From NCBI RefSeq assembly GCF_000004195.4, contig NC_030678.2:94694904-94758903 (forward strand): DNA of 64,000 nt, written 5' to 3'. Under the pieces are notes generated by a model, which was given only the letters and a program-made list of their open reading frames with translations, made no database searches and had not been told where the DNA came from. The position numbers and the translations under genes were made by a program. The stretch comes from Xenopus tropicalis (Eukaryota > Chordata > Amphibia > Anura > Pipidae). Each line of letters begins with the position of its first letter. Position 1 is the first letter of the stretch. Below, piece by piece: positions 58,101 to 64,000 of the stretch.

Positions 58101-61100
58101 TACAGAAAGGTGAATAAATGTTTCCCAGCACTGTGCTGTGCATGCACAAACAGGCCCAATATGTTTGATTAGAATCTTGCAATGAGAGGCTTATTTAAAT
58201 AGCTAATGGTTAATTTGGTTCATACATATTATCTGGCTCCCAGATCGTTGCAGTATAAACAGCTTCATCCCAGTTACAGGGTACTATAGCGTTCATACCT
58301 GTCTATTTTGTAGTTTTGTCTGTATTCCTTGTAATTACAAAATGTAGGAACATTGTATTATTTTACAGTTCTTTTGCTGAATCAAGGAAAAGGAAAAGAT
58401 GTTAGTGGATGTTAGAAAGTATAGCTAATACTCCAAAGGATCCCCTTGGTACTCCATGCTGGGCAAATAATGCTGATATGCACACCGCTATGTGTGAGAA
58501 TGCAACATCCTGCTAGATATGTATACAATTATAAAAATATATTATATTAATTTAAGTTTTTGATGCACTTTGTATACAAATAGACAGGTGACACTGATCA
58601 GTTTAAATTTATGGTACAGTATAGACCGGATATATGTCTTTTTGCTGCATGCAAACTGCCTCATGTTAAAATAACCACAAGGCTTTTTTTTTGCTTTATG
58701 CACAGAATTATAATAATTTTCTCTATGTTTTACCATTAAAGGCTCATAAATGTCAAATTAAAAATGTTTACAAACTGTGCTCTACCAGTTTAGGATTTTC
58801 AGCCTAAGATTTGAAGTTGTAAATGTAATTCTTACAGTGATTCAGGCAGACTTGGATTTAATTCATTTGTCAATTGACTGTGACCTTGAGCAATATCATT
58901 TAGTTCTTTAAGGTCAAATAGTAGATCACTAACTGTATGGGGGATACAGGAAATATACAGGAAATATTTTTTTTACACCACTGAACAGGGTCAGGGTTAG
59001 GGGTAGGCAGAAGAGGCAGCTACCTAGGGCTCAACTTATGAGAGTAAGTGGTGTGGTAGCGATCAGGAGAGGAGACAAGGTACTTGCCTTGGGTGACAGT
59101 ACCTTTTGGACTGACTCTGCTTCTGAATTTAACAAAAACCTCAAACCTTTTTTATTCTTGAAAAAATATTTGCACTTCCAGTAAGGGATAATATACTGTA
59201 TCTTCTTCTGTATACCATGTAGAATAAACAATATGCTGAATTAAACAAAAGGGGTTAAGTATACACACCCCTCCAGCTTTGGTTGAACAAGAAGTGCAAC
59301 GGGTCAGACACAATACATGACTACTACATTGTGTATTTCTCTGTGTCCAAATCTGCATATGGATACTGAGTTTATTCCTGATTTACAGTAATTTGAAAAA
59401 ATATTTTACAATCATTATCTTAATCTTTATTGATAAAGCGATAATTCTTTTTTTTTGCAGCTTTCACTCTCAGTTGAAAGAGAATCACTTGATGATCCTA
59501 GTAATTACTCTGAGGACCCCTGGAGGATAACGGAGGAACAGCGAGAGTATTACACTAACCAGTTCATAACTCTTCAGCCTGACCTAAAATCATTAATTTC
59601 TGGTAATTATATTTTTGTTTAAATATCATAGTTTCATTCTGTAAGGAATTTCCATTCTATGCCCCAGATTCACTTCTATTTCAATTCCAAAATTTCCTAT
59701 AGATTTTACTACAAAGATTGCATGAGTCCCTAAAGATCTTATTTAACATTTCAGAAATCTAAAGGGATTTACAAATGCAGTGTGCAAAGGTGCATTGTTT
59801 AAATGTAAGTCACCATTTTTTCCCTACAATGCAGCATTTTTTTAGGACTCACTTCCACAGAATGCTGATGTTCTTGTGACTGGTGTTAATGGATGGGTAT
59901 TAAGGGAATTATAGAGGTTGGGGCCCCATAATCATAAGTAAATTTTAGAAGATATAGAAGAATATGTGCAGTTTCCTTTATATTGTCAGTTATCTGAATA
60001 ATCTAAATAAGAGGTTATTGAATTGTTGATTATGTACACAAAATAAAAAAGCACCTAATGTTATTCCTTAACTTGACTCCAACAGGACACACATATAAAT
60101 ATATATGTACTTGTATGTATTATAGTATCCATATGGTGCTCACAATTATCCACTGACAAAACAGCAATACATACAGTGGAGGAAATAATTATTTGACCCC
60201 TCACTGATTTTGTAAGTTTGTCCAATGACAAAGAAATGAAAAGTCTCAGAACAGTATCATTTCAATGGTAGGTTTATTTTAACAGTGGCAGTAGCACATC
60301 AAAAGGAAAATCGAAAAAATAACTTTAAATAAAAGATAGCAACTGATTTGCATTTCATTGAGTGAAATAAGTTTTTGAACCCTCTAACAAAAAAAGACTT
60401 AATACTTAGTGGAAAAACTCTTGTTTGCAAGCACAGAGGTCAAACGTTTCTTGTAATTGATGACCAAGTTTGCGCACATTTTAGGAGGAATGTTGGTCCA
60501 CTCCTCTTTGCAGATCATCTCTAAATCCCTAAGGTTTCGAGGCTGTCTCTGTGCAACTCTGAGCTTGAGCTCCCTCCATAGGTTTTCTATTGGATTAAGG
60601 TCCAGAGACTGACTAGGCCACTCCATGACCTTAATGTGCTTCTTCTTGAGCCACTCCTTTGTTGCCTTTGCTGTATGTTTTGGGTCAGTGTCGTGCTGGA
60701 ACACCCATCCACGACCCATTTTCAGTTTCCTGGCAGAGGGAAGGAGGTTGTCATTCAGGATTTCACGATACATGGCTCCGTCCATTTTCCCGTTAATGCG
60801 AATAAGTTGTCCTGTGCCCTTAGCAGAAAAACACCCCCAAAGCAAAATGTTTCCACCCCCATGCTTGACGGTGGGGACGGTGTTTTGGGGGTCATAGGCA
60901 GCATTTTTCTTCCTCCAAACACAGCGAGTTGAGTTAATGCCAAAGAGCTCTATTTTGGTCTCATCAGACCACAGCACCTTCTCCCAGTCACTCACAGAAT
61001 CATTCAGGTGTTCATTGGCAAACTTCAGACGGGCCTGCACATGTGCCTTCTTGAGCAGGGGGACCTTGCGAGCCCTGCAGGATTTTAATCCATTGCGGTG

Positions 61101-62378
61101 TAATGTGTTTCCAATGGTTTTCTTGGTGACTGTGGTCCCTGCTAATTTGAGGTCATTAACTAACTCCTCCCGTGTAGTTCTAGGATGCTTTTTCACCTTT
61201 CTCAGAATCATTGACACCCCACGAGGTGAGATCTTGCGTGGAGCCCCAGAGCGAGGTCGATTGATGGTCATTTTGTGCTCCTTCCATTTTCGAACAATCA
61301 CACCAACAGTTGTCACCTTCTCTCCCAGCTTCTTGCTAATGGTTTTGTAGCCCATTCCAGCCTTGTGCAGGTCTACAATTTTGTCTCTGACATCCTTGGA
61401 CAGCTCTTTGGTCTTTCCCATGTTGGAGAGTTTGGAGTCTGCTTGATTGATTGATTCTGTGGAAAGGTGTCTTTTATACAGGTGACTAGTTAAGACAGGT
61501 GTCCTTAATGAGGTTGACTAATTGAGTAGAAGTGTCTAACCACTCTGTGGGAGCCAGAACTCTTAATGGTTGGTAGGGGTTCAAAAACTTATTTCACTCA
61601 ATGAAATGCAAATCAGTTGCTATCTTTTATTTAAAGTTATTTTTTCGATTTTCCTTTTGATGTGCTATCTGCCACTGTTAAAATAAACCTACCATTGAAA
61701 TGATACTGTTCTGAGACTTTTCATTTCTTTGTCATTGGACAAACTTACAAAATCAGTGAGGGGTCAAATAATTATTTCCTCCACTGTAGATGTTTGGGTA
61801 TAATGCTTATTTTTGTTTTAAATCACATTCTGGAGATAAGTTAGAGCAAGATTTGGGTTGAACACCTTACATTATTCTGTGTGGTAATGGAACTATGACT
61901 ACACAACTGATAAATTAATAATTCTATATATCTGTAACCTTGTTAATAACTAAGAGGGGGCAATGGTCAAATGTTTGGCCTTCAAAATGGGCCTGAGCCA
62001 AAAAAAAACACTATTCTACGATTAGTAACATCTTCCTACAGATACAGAAATGCCGCAACATACTTGTAAATGGTTTGTTAATTATGCTTTATTTTTCATT
62101 TTATAATAAACATTGCATATTTTGTGTAAATAGTATTGAGATGCCATTTTTATGGAACCATTTAGAAACATTCTAGCATTTTTATTGTAAACAGTACAGT
62201 ATACTGTTAGCGTGTACCATTTGTGCATTAATGTAAGTATTGAATTTTAATTGAAGTAGAGAGAACATTGTTTTTTTATGTTGGTTTTTTTTTTGTATTG
62301 TTAATTCTCTGTAGGATCTGTAGCAAAGAACTTTTTCACCAAATCAAAGCTGCCTATTTCAGAGCTCTCACATATATG
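27992..62378 (+). CDS. reps2: REPS2-like EH-domain endocytic adaptor, 5' part (exons 1-7; runs off right edge)
   Basis: RalBP1-associated EH-domain protein, an adaptor linking Ral signalling to receptor endocytosis through EH domains that bind NPF motifs. Coding exons: 27992-28192, 39203-39326, 43583-43734, 51947-52049, 57070-57173, 59461-59602 and 62315-62378; every junction is GT-AG and in phase, giving 296 complete codons. The first EH region is residues about 22-115 ([30 protein letters not shown]), followed by a Ser/Pro linker ([10 protein letters not shown]) and the start of the second EH domain ([31 protein letters not shown]). LFRASxLPAxTLHQ and [11 protein letters not shown] fit REPS2 better than REPS1, which has LFRAAQLP and WKITDEQRQYY. 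The rest of EH2, the proline-rich part and the C-terminal coiled coil must lie to the right. Introns hold many transposons, including two Tc1 elements. Confidence 0.93.
28430..28502 (-). repeat. L2-like LINE 3' tail
   Basis: GTATGTATATTTATTTATAT followed by AGCGCTATCTATGTACACAG is the inverted tail of an L2-type element, shared with 18061 and 40294. It lies in reps2 intron 1. Confidence 0.55.
29050..29185. repeat. Partial hAT-like MITE
   Basis: It ends CTGTGCATCCCTAAT, matching the right end of the 50364-50641 element, with similar internal TGGTCAAATATTTGAA-type sequence. The left end is lost. Confidence 0.5.
29737..29891. repeat. Inverted repeat of about 46-bp arms
   Basis: GTAATAAGTCAAATCAACTG then GACTTGCTGT (from about 29740) is repeated in inverse at about 29846-29888, with a loop of about 60 bp. 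It is probably a MITE or a remnant of one. It lies in reps2 intron 1. Confidence 0.75.
29964..30170. mobile_element. hAT-like MITE, right end lost
   Basis: It starts CAGTGATCCCCAACCAGTGA and continues GAGCAACATGTTGTTCACCA, collinear with the complete copy at 39638-39922. The right terminus is not seen. Confidence 0.6.
30756..31239. mobile_element. T2-like MITE
   Basis: TTAA at 30756-30759 and 31236-31239. Ends are TTAAAGGGATACGGTCATGA and CATGACAGAATTCCTTTAA. The interior (CTCCTACTCCCATGTAATTG, GGCTAGCCCCATGTGAAATT) recurs inverted in the nest at 62748-63860. Confidence 0.82.
31240..33320. other. reps2 intron 1, unremarkable
   Basis: AT-rich intronic sequence. No coding segment, repeat terminus or notable structure was recognised. 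Confidence 0.5.
33321..34141. mobile_element. T2-like MITE with nested MITE
   Basis: TTAA at 33321-33324 and 34138-34141. It starts TTAAAGGAGAAAGAAAGGTA and ends AGCCTTTCCTTCTATGTTAA. The same element without insertion is at 46160-46633. The nested element is 33578-33920. Confidence 0.88.
33578..33920. mobile_element. Harbinger-like MITE nested in a T2-like MITE
   Basis: ATA at 33575-33577 and 33921-33923 is the target duplication. The empty site GACTCATAGTCTTACT is preserved in the sister element near 46410. Ends are GGGACAGATTTATCAAAACA and GTAAATGTGCCCC. It is inverted relative to the 655-985 copy. Confidence 0.9.
34612..34856. mobile_element. MITE with GGTGGCCATACATGGG end
   Basis: The left end AAAGGTGGCCATACATGGGC is mirrored by TGTATGGCCAC near 34846-34855. 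A related fragment, AAAGGTAGCCATACATGGGC, is at 18567. The exact limits are uncertain. Confidence 0.5.
35714..36826. mobile_element. CAGGTATGGGA-end MITE split by a solo LTR
   Basis: TA at 35712-35713 and 36827-36828. It starts CAGGTATGGGACTAATTATC and ends GGGGTCCTATACCTG. Relative to 9761-10095 it lies in the opposite orientation. The interior is interrupted at 35821-36740. Confidence 0.88.
35821..36740. mobile_element. Solo LTR of an LTR retroelement
   Basis: The 920-bp insert begins TGTAGGGG and ends GGCTACA (TG...CA, inverted TGTAG/CTACA). It is flanked by CTTA at 35817-35820 and 36741-36744. The uninterrupted ATTTGCTTATAATG site is seen inverted in the 9761 MITE. It contains TATAAAAA at 35927-35934 and AATAAA at 36429-36434, as in U3 and R. 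No internal retroelement sequence is present, so it is the product of LTR-LTR recombination. The class (gypsy-like or endogenous retroviral) is not determined. Confidence 0.88.
38115..38955. mobile_element. hAT-like non-autonomous element, 8-bp duplication
   Basis: GTATTGGT is duplicated at 38107-38114 and 38956-38963. Terminal inverted repeats are CAGTGCTGTCCAACT and AGTTGGACAGCACTG. The length is 841 bp with no transposase. It contains the minisatellite at 38395-38585. Confidence 0.9.
38395..38585. repeat. Minisatellite of about 37-bp units with an inverted last unit
   Basis: GGCAGAGTATGGCACA recurs about every 37 bp (about 38400, 38432, 38468, 38501). At 38540-38585 the inverse (TGTGTGCCATACTCTGC) appears, so the array can fold back on itself. 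Confidence 0.8.
39203..39326 (+). CDS. reps2: reps2 exon 2 (first EH region)
   Basis: The exon is 124 bp and encodes [19 protein letters not shown] then [15 protein letters not shown]. This is nearly the REPS2 consensus of the Ca-binding-like half of EH1. Acceptor CCTTTTAG, donor GTAAGA. Confidence 0.95.
39638..39922. mobile_element. hAT-like MITE (CAGTGGTCCCCAGCC ends)
   Basis: Flanks are CCTTAGGT at 39630-39637 and CCTTAGGC at 39923-39930, an 8-bp duplication with one change. Ends are CAGTGGTCCCCAGCCAG and GGTTGGGGATCCCTG. It lies in reps2 intron 2. Confidence 0.85.
40125..40189 (-). mobile_element. Very short poly(A) retroposon with 16-bp target duplication
   Basis: TGCTACGTGTATTATT at 40109-40124 is repeated at 40190-40205. 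The 65-bp insert, read on the minus strand, ends in AAATAAATAAAGAATATATA and an A run. This fits a severely 5'-truncated LINE-1-type insertion. Confidence 0.75.
40294..41570 (-). mobile_element. L2-clade LINE, 5'-truncated, with 3' UTR and tail
   Basis: The coding part at 41533-40628 is followed by the 3' UTR (TTGTAAGCTCTACGGGGCAG), the end motif TACAGCGCTGCGTACATAAG and a tail of ATACATAC repeats near 40294-40310. The 5' limit is not defined and may lie somewhat above 41570. It is antisense to reps2, in intron 2. Confidence 0.85.
40628..41533 (-). pseudogene. L2-clade reverse transcriptase, C-terminal fragment
   Basis: 301 residues open: the end of the palm (LDDIQIYLS, where active enzymes have YADD), [24 protein letters not shown], the thumb with [14 protein letters not shown] and WLPIKQRI, and the C-terminal [11 protein letters not shown] frameshift near 40630 separates the last dozen residues ([10 protein letters not shown]). 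The N-terminal endonuclease and most of the RT domain are missing, so it cannot function. Confidence 0.88.
42260..42487. mobile_element. Harbinger-like MITE (GGGCTCTGGCACAC ends)
   Basis: TAA flanks both sides of GGGCTCTGGCACACGGGGGA and GTGTGCCAGAGCCC. The interior has repeated GGGAGATTAGTCGCCCGCG in both orientations. This is the second copy of the 4067-4255 family, with coordinates accurate to a base or two. Confidence 0.88.
42828..43417 (+). mobile_element. CR1 LINE, 3' fragment with coding remnant and tail
   Basis: About 145 residues of the reverse transcriptase C-terminus are open to 43268: [51 protein letters not shown]. The 3' UTR ends TTGAACTTGATGGACACAGG and the octamer-like tail ATGTAACTATGTAACTAACT, typical of Xenopus CR1. 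It is 5'-truncated and in sense orientation within reps2 intron 2. Confidence 0.9.
43583..43734 (+). CDS. reps2: reps2 exon 3
   Basis: The exon is 152 bp. It begins with [12 protein letters not shown], equivalent to the ELPLPRF segment of the family, then becomes a Ser/Lys-rich linker ([13 protein letters not shown]). Acceptor TTCCAAAG, donor CAG|GTAGGA. Confidence 0.9.
43827..43906. repeat. 80-bp near-perfect AT-rich palindrome
   Basis: Arms of 39 bp, starting ATTGTTTATATTC and ending ATATAAACAAT, pair with two mismatches around a (TA)n centre. It lies in reps2 intron 3, 92 bp after exon 3. Confidence 0.85.
44814..45840. repeat. Probable long DNA-transposon remnant with internal repeats
   Basis: It starts TTAACCCTTTCACTGCCGGC, a terminus type known from TTAA-targeting frog elements. 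Two diverged copies of a unit of about 110 bp are at about 45270-45380 and 45655-45765 (both with CCAGAAA..., then CTACTCCAAA.TA and CAA-GCTTT-CTAAA). No transposase or right end was recognised. Confidence 0.45.
46160..46633. mobile_element. T2-like MITE, uninterrupted
   Basis: TTAA at 46160-46163 and 46630-46633. Ends are TTAAAGGAGAATGAAAGGTA and AGCCTTTCCTTCTCCTTTAA. It is collinear with 33321-34141 and supplies the empty site for the element nested there. Confidence 0.9.
48231..49817 (+). mobile_element. Tc1/mariner transposon, decayed (IR/DR type)
   Basis: The element is 1587 bp between TA at 48229-48230 and 49818-49819. Ends are CAGTGGTGTGAAAAACTATT and its inverse. The terminal repeats run about 210 bp each side with scattered differences. 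An inner copy of the end motif (CTGTGTGAAAAAGTGATTGC, 48423-48442) marks it as IR/DR type. It lies in reps2 intron 3, same orientation as the gene, and is a different family from the 60174 element. Confidence 0.95.
48610..49599 (+). pseudogene. Tc1-family transposase pseudogene
   Basis: Reading from [10 protein letters not shown] at 48610 the frame is open to 49599 except for one TGA at 48715-48717, inside the first DNA-binding helix region (after KAFGLQ). The rest gives a normal DDE domain ([35 protein letters not shown]). The first catalytic Asp is replaced: LWTNETK has Asn at 49033-49035. The region after PTKIT appears about eleven codons shorter than relatives. It is therefore non-functional on at least two counts. 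Confidence 0.93.
49845..49932. repeat. (TA)n-rich microsatellite
   Basis: Alternating TA/CA tract (ATATATATACACATATATAT) just beyond the right end of the Tc1 element at 48231-49817. Similar short tracts occur at 5688-5703, 34509-34535, 45831-45846 and 57659-57675. Confidence 0.7.
50364..50641. mobile_element. hAT-like MITE (TAGGGATGCACC ends)
   Basis: GTACTGAC is duplicated at 50356-50363 and 50642-50649, a perfect 8-bp target site. Ends are TAGGGATGCACCTAATCC and TGTGCATCTCTA. The interior carries inverted GATTTGGCC/GGATTCGGCTGAATCC motifs. Confidence 0.92.
51460..51585. repeat. Degenerate relic of the 4067-type MITE
   Basis: GCCATCCCACCGCGATTTAC and GCCGGTGGGATAG match the core of the 4067-4255 element (GCCATCCCACCGGCGAAAAT). 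The termini are lost. Confidence 0.45.
51947..52049 (+). CDS. reps2: reps2 exon 4 (Ser/Pro linker)
   Basis: The exon is 103 bp and encodes [16 protein letters not shown], matching the SPPSSPPH-type linker of REPS proteins. Phase 0 to phase 1. Acceptor TTTTAAAG, donor GTAAGA. Confidence 0.85.
56000..56340 (+). mobile_element. CR1-like LINE 3' fragment
   Basis: It begins with a decayed version of the RLWNSLP coding end (TTGTGGAATTCTCTCCCTAA). The conserved 3' UTR follows (TTTTTCCCCTGTGATGCAAA, TGCCTTCCTCTGGATAAGCT). No open frame remains. Confidence 0.65.
56535..56600 (+). repeat. L2-like 3' tail
   Basis: TTGTACAGTGCTGCGGAATA followed by GGCGCTTTATAAATAAATGT and an AAT repeat run (TAATAATAATAATA). 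This is the terminal hairpin and tail of an L2-type element or a SINE using it. Confidence 0.6.
57070..57173 (+). CDS. reps2: reps2 exon 5 (linker, triple CAG acceptor)
   Basis: The exon encodes [16 protein letters not shown] and ends LQLSLSR; human REPS2 has YEARQP at the same place. The 5' edge is TCTCTGCAGCAGCAG, so the exon could start at 57070, 57073 or 57076 without changing frame, adding or removing one or two alanines. Donor AGG|GTAAGC. Confidence 0.85.
59461..59602 (+). CDS. reps2: reps2 exon 6 (start of second EH domain)
   Basis: The exon is 142 bp and encodes [19 protein letters not shown] then [15 protein letters not shown], the conserved entry into EH2. Acceptor T-tract-GCAG, donor GTAATT. 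Confidence 0.95.
60174..61786 (-). mobile_element. Tc1/mariner transposon, apparently intact (IR/DR type)
   Basis: The element is 1613 bp, flanked by TA at 60172-60173 and 61787-61788. Terminal inverted repeats at 60174-60382 and 61577-61786 begin CAGTGGAGGAAATAATTATT and differ only by a one-base insertion (GGCAGTAGC against GGCAGATAGC). Each repeat carries the outer motif (AATTATTTGACCCC) and a similar inner motif (AAGTTTTTGAACCC), the direct-repeat arrangement of IR/DR elements such as Sleeping Beauty. It lies in reps2 intron 6, opposite to the gene. Confidence 0.97.
60399..61421 (-). CDS. Tc1-family transposase, full length and uninterrupted
   Basis: 340 residues, the same length as Sleeping Beauty transposase. 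It cuts and pastes the element by binding the terminal repeats. The N-terminal half carries paired helix-turn-helix DNA-binding regions (about 1-115) with a basic RPRSGAPRK linker at 55-63. The catalytic DDE domain follows, with Asp153 (LWSDETK), Asp244 ([10 protein letters not shown]) and Glu279 (NPIENLW), a glycine box [11 protein letters not shown] at about 187, and the [10 protein letters not shown] motif, where the family usually has SPDLNP. No stop or frameshift is seen. The start is the ATG at 61421, giving [10 protein letters not shown]. Confidence 0.96.
   Translation of the reverse strand: MGKTKELSKDVRDKIVDLHKAGMGYKTISKKLGEKVTTVGVIVRKWKEHKMTINRPRSGAPRKISPRGVSMILRKVKKHPRTTREELVNDLKLAGTTVTKKTIGNTLHRNGLKSCRARKVPLLKKAHVQARLKFANEHLNDSVSDWEKVLWSDETKIELFGINSTRCVWRKKNAAYDPQNTVPTVKHGGGNILLWGCFSAKGTGQLIRINGKMDGAMYREILNDNLLPSARKLKMGRGWVFQHDTDPKHTAKATKEWLKKKHIKVMEWPSQSLDLNPIENLWRELKLRVAQRQPRNLRDLEMICKEEWTNIPPKMCANLVINYKKRLTSVLANKSFSTKY
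62315..62378 (+). CDS. reps2: reps2 exon 7 (second EH domain, first EF-hand-like helix)
   Basis: The exon is 64 bp and encodes [20 protein letters not shown], with the Trp codon split over the donor (TG|GTAAGA). The following exon (ELSD.. Ca-loop) is not found before position 64000. Confidence 0.95.
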
Positions 62379-63044
62379 GTAAGAAGACTTTATGTCTATA
62401 ACAAATATTATATGATGAACAGTTATTTTTTCTGTTTTAAACCTTTTATGTCTCAATAGAATGAAACAGAAAAGGTGAGAAAAGTGATGTTAATTGGTAA
62501 GGGTAGATGAGTAAACTGTGTAGAAAAGCTAGTAAGTTAATATTTGAAGTACAAAGTATATGAATTGAAACAAACACAAAAAAAAGTAGAAAAAAAGATG
62601 GAAGAAGGAAAAATTAGGATTTGTGTAAAGTTTACAAAATTGGAATATAAAGCATGCTTGAAGAACAGAAAATGAAGCAAGTATACTTGGTGTTAAAAAT
62701 CTCAATGGGAAGTAGTGGGCAGTAGCAAATGTCTAGTGTTTTATGATTTAAAGGAATATTGTTGTGGGAAAACATTTAAAAAAAAAAAATGAATCCGTTA
62801 ATAGAGATTATCCAGCAGAACCCTGCATTGAAGTCTGTTTTTCATAAGTGCAAACAGATTTTAATATATTTAATTTTGAAATTTCACATGGGGCTAGCCA
62901 TGATCTTCATTTTGCAGGGTGCCATAGCAATGTGACTTGTGCTCTGATAAACTTCAGTCACACTTTACTGCTGTGCTGCAAGTTGGAGTGATATTACCTC
63001 CCCTCCCCTTTTCCCCCAGCAGCCAATCAGCAGAACAATGGGAA

Positions 63045-63295
63045 CAGTGTCGGACTGAGATGGCAGGGGCCCACCAGAAAACCCTGGACCATGGGCCCAC
63101 TCTTAAAACTCTCCTCACTCAAACTCTCTATTATCCTAGTCTCTTTTCTCTACATTCTATACTCTATTCTTCCATCTATCAAGCTTCCTTGTCCCATACT
63201 GAAATAGGGAATGACCATGAAATAGGCTAAATAGTTAGAAGCAAGAGGGCCCACCAAGAGTTTTCCTGGTATCCTGGTGGGCCAGTCCGACACTG
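63045..63295. mobile_element. hAT-like MITE (CAGTGTCGGACTG ends)
   Basis: AATGGGAA is duplicated at 63037-63044 and 63296-63303. Ends are CAGTGTCGGACTGAG and CAGTCCGACACTG, with GGGCCCACCAG/CTGGTGGGCC just inside. Length 251 bp. Confidence 0.92.
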
Positions 63296-63370
63296 AATGG
63301 GAAGGTAACAAGATAGCAGCTTCCTGACACCTGTATTGCTATAAGTGGTAGATATGATAACAGCACTTAA

Positions 63371-63757
63371 GGGGCGTGACAGACAGGGAGATTAGTCGCC
63401 CGCAACAAATATCCCTTATCCCCAAAATGTTAGGCACCCCCCAGTGACTTAAATCGGTTACCTTTTACCACGGGCTGGGGTACCTGCAGCGAGCGTCTCC
63501 TCTTCTTTCTGCCGTCCTTGCGCAAAAAACTTAACAAAAAAGTCAGCTTTTTCACTCTACTGCGCGTGCGCTGGCCCAGGGATTCCAAAGATAGAAGAAA
63601 TAAGGAAGAGGAGACCCTAGCTGCAGGTACCCCGGGCTGGTGCTGTTTTCTCATAACAGGGGCACCAGCCCAGGGTATCAGGTAAGCGATTAAAGTCACT
63701 GGGTGGTGCCTAACATTTTGGCACCCCCAAGTGCCTTAGCCTTTCCTTCTCCTTTAA
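63371..63757. mobile_element. T2-like MITE, partly replaced by a Harbinger-like MITE end
   Basis: TTAA at 63367-63370 and 63754-63757. The right side (GGCACCCCC, TTAGCCTTTCCTTCTCCTTTAA) matches the 3657-4259 family. The first 45 bases (GACAGGGAGATTAGTCGCCC) are instead from the 4067 family, so the copy is a composite. Confidence 0.65.
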
Positions 63758-63936
63758 AAGTAAAAAATCCAAATCTGGCTCATGACTCCTCCAGTTACAT
63801 GGGAGTAGGAGAAACAGTAGGTTATCTGAAAAGCAGTTCTAAGGGTGAATAGAATCAGTTACCTTTGGCACTTGAGTAAAGTTTCACATTTTTTCAAATC
63901 AACCGGTGTGCTGCTGTTTTCATCATTTAGCTCTAA

Positions 63937-64000
63937 GGGTGAAGACACACAGAGCTACTAGTAGCAGCTACTTGTCACTGCTACTAAAATAGATAATGCT
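63937..64000. mobile_element. MITE end at the right edge
   Basis: GGGTGAAGACACACAGAGCT follows TAA at 63934-63936, and GTAGCAGCTACTTGTCACTG forms an inverted motif. It is cut off by the window edge. Confidence 0.5.

Larger units (their letters stand above)
62748..63860. mobile_element. T2-like MITE containing two nested elements
   Basis: TTAA at 62748-62751 starts TTAAAGGAATATTGTTGTGG. The segments 62880-63044, 63304-63370 and 63758-63850 are the inverse of 30868-31120 in the complete copy. The nested elements are at 63045-63295 and 63371-63757. The other end, past about 63850, is degraded. Confidence 0.75.

Noticed and set aside
60625..61350. Plus-strand frames of 90-137 codons opposite the transposase
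   Set aside because: They are shadows of the intact transposase on the minus strand.

Overview
This is vertebrate nuclear DNA, almost certainly from a clawed frog and most likely Xenopus tropicalis. The evidence is multi-exon genes with GT-AG introns and dense frog-type repeats: TTAA-flanked T2-like MITEs, Harbinger-like and hAT-like MITEs, CR1 and L2 LINE 3' ends, and Tc1/mariner transposons. The species is an inference from the repeat types and protein similarity; no search was run. Repeat family names are likewise recognised from ends and target duplications, not from a library match.

Left part, minus strand: two complete six-exon uroplakin-3-like genes lie in tandem (about 2830-11961 and 17610-23307). 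Their first five coding exons have matching lengths (58, 144, 214 or 217, 77 and 130 bp) and identical phases. Each encodes a signal peptide, a lumenal domain with four cysteines at matching positions, a single membrane span and a tyrosine-containing cytoplasmic tail. They are clearly a gene duplication. The lumenal exons and the membrane-proximal segment are well conserved between them, while the tails have diverged.

Right part, plus strand: a REPS2-like gene starts at 27992 and runs off the right edge. Seven coding exons (296 complete codons) are visible. They cover the first EH region, a serine/proline-rich linker and the start of the second EH domain. It is divergent from the nearer uroplakin gene, with 4.7 kb between the two start codons. 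REPS2 is an endocytic adaptor (RalBP1/Eps15 partner) and uroplakin 3 is a cell-surface plaque protein; their adjacency gives no reason to think they act together.

Everything else is intronic or intergenic and full of mobile DNA. The most striking element is a Tc1-type transposon at 60174-61786. It has an uninterrupted 340-residue transposase with the whole DDE triad and about 210-bp terminal repeats that differ by one inserted base, so it is a recent and possibly still active insertion. A second, decayed Tc1 element lies at 48231-49817. Several nested insertions can be dated relative to each other because empty or related sites exist in the same window: a solo LTR inside a MITE, a Harbinger-like MITE inside the TTAA of a T2 MITE, and a hAT-like MITE plus a T2-type MITE inside another T2-like MITE. 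No tRNA, rRNA or CRISPR was seen.
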